Positions 5,274 to 8,523 of a stretch of 8,523 bases of DNA are shown one piece after another. The DNA comes from an uncultured Rothia sp. (lineage in GTDB: Bacteria; Actinomycetota; Actinomycetes; Actinomycetales; Micrococcaceae). The DNA is taken from NCBI RefSeq assembly GCF_937976295.1, contig NZ_CALJRY010000318.1, positions 1 to 8,523 of the forward strand, in the 5' to 3' direction. The notes below the pieces were generated by a model. It was not told where the DNA came from and ran no database searches. It saw only the letters and a list, made by a program, of their open reading frames with translations. Position numbers and translations under genes: made by a program. Position 1 is the first letter of the stretch. Every line of letters starts with the position of its first letter.

Positions 5274-7919
5274 CTACTTTTCAGCAGCGGCAGGATTCTG
5301 CGACTGCTGTTCCTGGGGCTCCTCCGCCTCGTCCTCGAAGCCCACGTACAGTGCCGCCAGCGACGGAACCGTCGCCTCCAGCACCTCCTGCGCCTCCTCG
5401 GGGCTCGCCGCAAACTTCGCGCCGGTCAGCTGCAGGTACTCGCGCACCGTCATGGGCTGCGCCCAGTCGAAGTGCTCACGCACAGCGGTAATGTTCGCGC
5501 CTGACTGTAGCACGTTAATGCCGCGGGCAAGACCGATATCCGTCACCTTCACGATGGCGTCGGTCTCCTCCGGGATGTCGTACGGGTCGCGGTTCTGCAG
5601 GTCCACGATGAACGGCAGCACGCCGCGGCTCTCAGCGCGTAGGGCGAACTTGGTGTGCACCTGGCTCACCTCGTGCACCTCGCCCACACCCACGGCGGGC
5701 ACCATCATGAAGCCCGCCTGCAGGTCGTTCACCGCATCCAAGGTGCGCGCCTCCCCAAAGCCGGAGTACAACTGCACCACCGGCACGAGGTAGCACACCT
5801 CCGCCTTGAGCGCCTTGCGAGCCTCAATATCGATGTACTCCCAGGCGCCGCCGGTACCGTCGGTAATGTCACCGGAGTGGTGCGCGTAAATGGCGCCCTG
5901 GCTGTTCTTCGCGGTCTGCGACCAGTAGCTGATCTTGTCCATGTAGTTGCCTTCGGCGTCAAACATCATCAGCGACAGGTCAATGTCCACGCCCTCATCC
6001 CAGAAGCAGAAGAGGCGGATCACGCCGGTGGGCGACAGGTGCACCGTCGAGGTGTTGTAGCGGCCCATGCTGTCCAGGGAGGGGCGGGCGCTGCGGGTGT
6101 TCAGCGGCATAACCATATCGCCCACCTCCTCGGGCAGGTAGATGCTGGTCTCGGCAAGACGGCCGGACAGGCCAATCTCGACCAGACGCTCCAGCAGGTC
6201 CAGCACCGCCGGGCTGTACTCGCGCGCCGGAATCATGGTGGCGATGCCGGTCTTGGACAGGTTCATGCGCTGCGGGGCGGCAGGTTGGCCCTTCTGCGCG
6301 GAAGCCGCACGGCGCTCTTCGCGCTGGCTCGCGGTAGCTTCGGAGCCGACCGGAATGGACGGCAGCGGGTTCTCCGGGCTAGAATTAGCGCCAAAGAACG
6401 AGCCCAGCGGGTTCGGGATACCCGCGTTCTGCATGAGGTTCTGAACCCTCGCGACGCCCTCCGGGTTACGGCGCGCGTACTCAGCGAGCTCCCGGTCCTC
6501 CTGCACCGCCACCGGGTTGGCGGGGCGCTCCTTCGGCGGATTCGTGAGCGCGTTACGCTGCAGGGTCACCAGGTTGCGGATCTGCACCAGGATGGGTGCG
6601 GAAACGCGCGGCGCCACGGCGGCAAACGCGTCGAAGATGACCTGCTGACCGGGGCTCGGGGCGGTGTCAATACCGTAGCGGGGCGCCTCGAACGCGGTCA
6701 GGGCGCGCACCAGCTGGCGCGCAAACACGCCGGGGCGTGTGGAGAGCAGACGCGCCACGTTCTGCGCATCCTTAGTTGCGTAGGCGCGGTCTACCAGCGA
6801 CTCGAAGCTGTACACCTCACCGCGGTACAGGTCGTCAGCCCAGCGGCTCAGCGCGGTCAGCGACGGGTAGTCGCCGGGGTGAACCGCCTTGACGAGGCGC
6901 TTGTACATTTCGGCGGCGGGTGCGCTGTCGTAGCGGGCACCGACCGGGTCGGCATCAATAATGCGGTTGAGCAGGTGCGCGATGCGGGTGCGTTCGCTAC
7001 GGCGCAGCTTCAGGCGCGGCGCGATGCTCAGGCTCAGATCCCCCACCGTGCCGTTGAAACGCAGACGAGAGTAGGCGGCGGCGAGGGCGAGCGCCTCCTT
7101 CATGGTGCGCAGACGCTCAGCGTCTTCGGGGTGCAGGCAGGCGGCGATGAACACGCGGTTCTCGCGGCTGGTGTTCTCCGGGCGAGCACCCGGCAGAGCG
7201 TCATGCTGGGCGAGGAAACGGCGCAACGCCACAAGGTCGCGCTGGTCGGTCTGGTTGTACGCCTGCTGCTGACCGAGCAGCTGCTGGTAGAGGGCGCCCG
7301 CCATAATCAGGGCGTTCTGCACGCCGCTGACCATCTGCAGGGGTCGGCGGTTGCGTTCCATCGCCGCAAAGTTGGTGCGGCTCATCGGCTGCTGCCATTC
7401 GTAGGGCACGTAGTTCTCGGGCAGGCCGCCGAGGATGCGCTCGGTGCCGTCCGGGTTGTAGTACGGGTTGGAGAGGTAGTGCATGATCTGCTCGGTGTAG
7501 CGCTGCTCGTCGGTGAGCGTCAGGGCGCGCAGATCAAAGTCGCGGCGGAACACACGGCCGGGGCGGTACCCGTATTCGTAGGACCAGATGGTCGCGAACA
7601 GGGCGAATTCGTTGGCGCTGGCGTTCAGCGCCTGGGCGAGGGACTCAGGGCTGAGGGTCAGACCGCAATTGCTCAGGACGGATACTCGCCCCAGGTCGGT
7701 GTCGAATGCGCCGGAGTGGTGCAGCTCGTTAATGCTCGAGTAGTTCGAGCGGTAGTAGGGGCCGTACAGGTCGGTGAAGACGTACACGCCGAAGCGGCGC
7801 ATCAGGATGAGGCGCACGAGGGGGCTGAGGCCCTCGGGCGCTTCGCCGTGAAGGTAGGCGGATTCGTTGAGGTAGGGTGATTCTTGCAGGTAGGGGGATG
7901 CGTCGTAGGGAGTGGTCAC
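5274..7919 (-). CDS. Large protein with C-terminal TerD-like domain
   Basis: The product is 881 residues and appears cytosolic, with no signal peptide or membrane segment seen. Residues about 625-790 look like a TerD-family domain. They include RLFCFWDEGVDIDLSLMMFD (635-654), with acidic residues placed as in the Ca2+-binding strand of TerD, then HSGDITDG (681-688) and a following E-x-I-D-I-E. By recall, the segments HSGDIT, LVPVVQLYSG and LQAGFM resemble the MXAN_6230/SCO0854 family, whose N-terminal RING is not seen here: only four Cys, none paired. Residues 30-500 are mainly helical, with LLSTRPGVFARQLVRAL at 391-407 reminiscent of that family. Residues 505-550 are a low-complexity linker and the tail is acidic. 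Residues 9-26 are three hexapeptide repeats (PYLQES, PYLNES, AYLHGE). The GTG start at 7917-7919 has AAAGGA (complement of 7926-7931) 6 nt upstream. No other ter genes are adjacent. A stress-related role is inference. Confidence 0.85.
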   Translation of the reverse strand: MTTPYDASPYLQESPYLNESAYLHGEAPEGLSPLVRLILMRRFGVYVFTDLYGPYYRSNYSSINELHHSGAFDTDLGRVSVLSNCGLTLSPESLAQALNASANEFALFATIWSYEYGYRPGRVFRRDFDLRALTLTDEQRYTEQIMHYLSNPYYNPDGTERILGGLPENYVPYEWQQPMSRTNFAAMERNRRPLQMVSGVQNALIMAGALYQQLLGQQQAYNQTDQRDLVALRRFLAQHDALPGARPENTSRENRVFIAACLHPEDAERLRTMKEALALAAAYSRLRFNGTVGDLSLSIAPRLKLRRSERTRIAHLLNRIIDADPVGARYDSAPAAEMYKRLVKAVHPGDYPSLTALSRWADDLYRGEVYSFESLVDRAYATKDAQNVARLLSTRPGVFARQLVRALTAFEAPRYGIDTAPSPGQQVIFDAFAAVAPRVSAPILVQIRNLVTLQRNALTNPPKERPANPVAVQEDRELAEYARRNPEGVARVQNLMQNAGIPNPLGSFFGANSSPENPLPSIPVGSEATASQREERRAASAQKGQPAAPQRMNLSKTGIATMIPAREYSPAVLDLLERLVEIGLSGRLAETSIYLPEEVGDMVMPLNTRSARPSLDSMGRYNTSTVHLSPTGVIRLFCFWDEGVDIDLSLMMFDAEGNYMDKISYWSQTAKNSQGAIYAHHSGDITDGTGGAWEYIDIEARKALKAEVCYLVPVVQLYSGFGEARTLDAVNDLQAGFMMVPAVGVGEVHEVSQVHTKFALRAESRGVLPFIVDLQNRDPYDIPEETDAIVKVTDIGLARGINVLQSGANITAVREHFDWAQPMTVREYLQLTGAKFAASPEEAQEVLEATVPSLAALYVGFEDEAEEPQEQQSQNPAAAEK

Positions 7920-7979
7920 GGGTCGTCCTTTCCGTTGGTCTCACCCGGCTATCACCGTCGATGGTGTGTCTATGTTCTT

Positions 7980-8008
7980 ATCGTAGCGGCGTGGGCGCGA
8001 GTTGTCGC
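7980..8008 (-). promoter_or_regulatory. Candidate promoter of the TerD-like gene
   Basis: On the minus strand GCGACA (complement of 8003-8008) and TACGAT (complement of 7980-7985) are separated by 17 bp and each match the -35/-10 consensus at 4 of 6 bases. The leader would be about 55 nt. In such GC-rich sequence this could occur by chance. Confidence 0.35.
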
Positions 8009-8052
8009 TGGGTTTGGTCATCGGCGACCTGCGGGGCGGACGTTAAAAGAAA

Positions 8053-8129
8053 AATGGCGGGAAGCGAAGAATCCGACAAATATAAGAAAAAGATATTTCA
8101 GAAAGTAGGACTCTTCATGATCCGCCATT
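8053..8129. repeat. Long imperfect palindrome in the divergent intergenic region
   Basis: AATGGCGG at 8053-8060 is the exact inverse of 8122-8129. Extending inward, 8053-8077 and 8105-8129 match as inverted repeats at 18 of 25 positions, with a 5-base bulge after the outer 8 bp. The AT-rich centre holds a further pair AAATAT/ATATTT (8078-8083 with 8093-8098). A second partner for the left arm, TCCCGCC at 8143-8149, could compete (with 8056-8062). It may be an RNA hairpin, a protein site or a decayed short mobile element. The rest of 7920-8288 has no supported gene. Confidence 0.5.
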
Positions 8130-8205
8130 ACTTATAGAGTACTCCCGCCCCGCGACGGTGGTCAAGCCGTTTCGTCACCGAAGCAGATAATGATTTTAAA
8201 AGAAA

Positions 8206-8270
8206 TATACTTGAATGTTTGCTAAAAGATTAGAAAATTATGTACCCCCTTTAGACTTCAAGCACCCCCT
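8206..8270 (+). promoter_or_regulatory. Candidate promoter region of the HAD hydrolase with ACCCCCT repeat
   Basis: TATACT at 8206-8211 is a good -10 hexamer; no clear -35 is seen. ACCCCCT occurs at 8244-8250 and again at 8264-8270. The 20-bp period is close to two helical turns and would place both copies on the same face of the DNA, just before the ribosome binding site. An operator function is inference. Confidence 0.3.
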
Positions 8271-8288
8271 AGAAAGGAAAACCTCAAA

Positions 8289-8523
8289 TTGTCCTACAAA
8301 TTTCTACTTTTCGACCTCGACCACACTCTTCTTGATTTTGATGCTGCTGAGGATGTGGCTTTGACGCAACTTCTAAAAGAAGAAGGGGTTGCAGATATTC
8401 AGGCTTATAAAGACTATTACGTTCCTATGAACAAGGCTCTATGGAAGGACTTGGAGCAAAAGAAAATTAGTAAACAAGAGCTGGTTAACACGCGCTTTTC
8501 TCGTTTATTTGCTCATTTTGGAC
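8289..8523 (+). CDS. HAD-superfamily hydrolase, YjjG-like nucleotidase type, 5' part
   Basis: The window shows 78 residues of a frame that runs off the 3' end; relatives are about 230 long. The N-terminus KFLLFDLDHTLLDFD is HAD motif I (nucleophile Asp9, Asp11, Thr13), and the following DAAEDVALTQLLKEEGV and LWKDLEQKKISKQELVNTRF belong to the cap-domain helices of YjjG-type pyrimidine nucleotidases. These dephosphorylate non-canonical nucleoside monophosphates and help cleanse the nucleotide pool. The start is TTG 8289, with AGAAAGGA (8271-8278) ending 10 nt upstream; no in-frame ATG precedes it. GC is 94 of 235 bases by hand count, about 40%, far below the other genes here, and codons such as TTA, CTA, AGT, AAA and GAT dominate after codon 14. 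By recall the protein is very close to Streptococcus homologues. Confidence 0.85.
   Translation, partial: MSYKFLLFDLDHTLLDFDAAEDVALTQLLKEEGVADIQAYKDYYVPMNKALWKDLEQKKISKQELVNTRFSRLFAHFG

Noticed and set aside
5655..7880. Open frame of 741 codons on the plus strand opposite the TerD-like gene
   Set aside because: The translation is a Val/His/Arg/Gly-rich composition without motifs. The minus-strand frame has a good ribosome binding site, recognisable TerD-like motifs and a terminator.

Overview
The window looks like chromosomal DNA of a high-GC actinobacterium. The best fit, by recall only, is an oral Rothia-type organism (Micrococcaceae). The reasons are strongly GC-biased third codon positions over most of the window, AAAGGA/GGAGG ribosome binding sites, GTG starts, and the actinobacterial gene order tal-zwf-opcA-pgl.

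Positions 1-4749 hold the pentose phosphate block on the + strand: the 3' part of transaldolase (tal), then glucose-6-phosphate dehydrogenase (zwf), its assembly protein OpcA, and 6-phosphogluconolactonase (pgl). The last three are physically coupled: zwf/opcA overlap by 4 nt and opcA/pgl by 8 nt, each with a GGAGG site inside the upstream gene. Together they turn glucose-6-phosphate into 6-phosphogluconate with NADPH production, while transaldolase works in the non-oxidative branch. The pgl product is about 100 residues longer than usual because of a Gly/Cys/His-rich insert with two identical C-x-C-x4-C modules. A strong hairpin terminator ends the block.

Positions 4750-5251 hold a small HicB-family antitoxin-like gene with no visible hicA partner. 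It is bracketed by two nearly identical terminator hairpins (37 of 39 positions the same). The second is a perfect 22-bp palindrome that serves the two convergent genes.

Positions 5274-7919 (- strand) encode an 881-residue protein with a TerD-like domain near its C-terminus and a long, mostly helical N-terminal region that I cannot assign with certainty. Positions 7920-8288 are a divergent intergenic region with an imperfect long palindrome and AT-rich sequence.

From 8289 to the window end runs the start of a HAD-superfamily hydrolase (YjjG-like nucleotidase type). From about its 15th codon the codon use turns sharply AT-rich and the protein resembles streptococcal homologues. This points to recent gene transfer from an oral Streptococcus, or less happily to an assembly junction.
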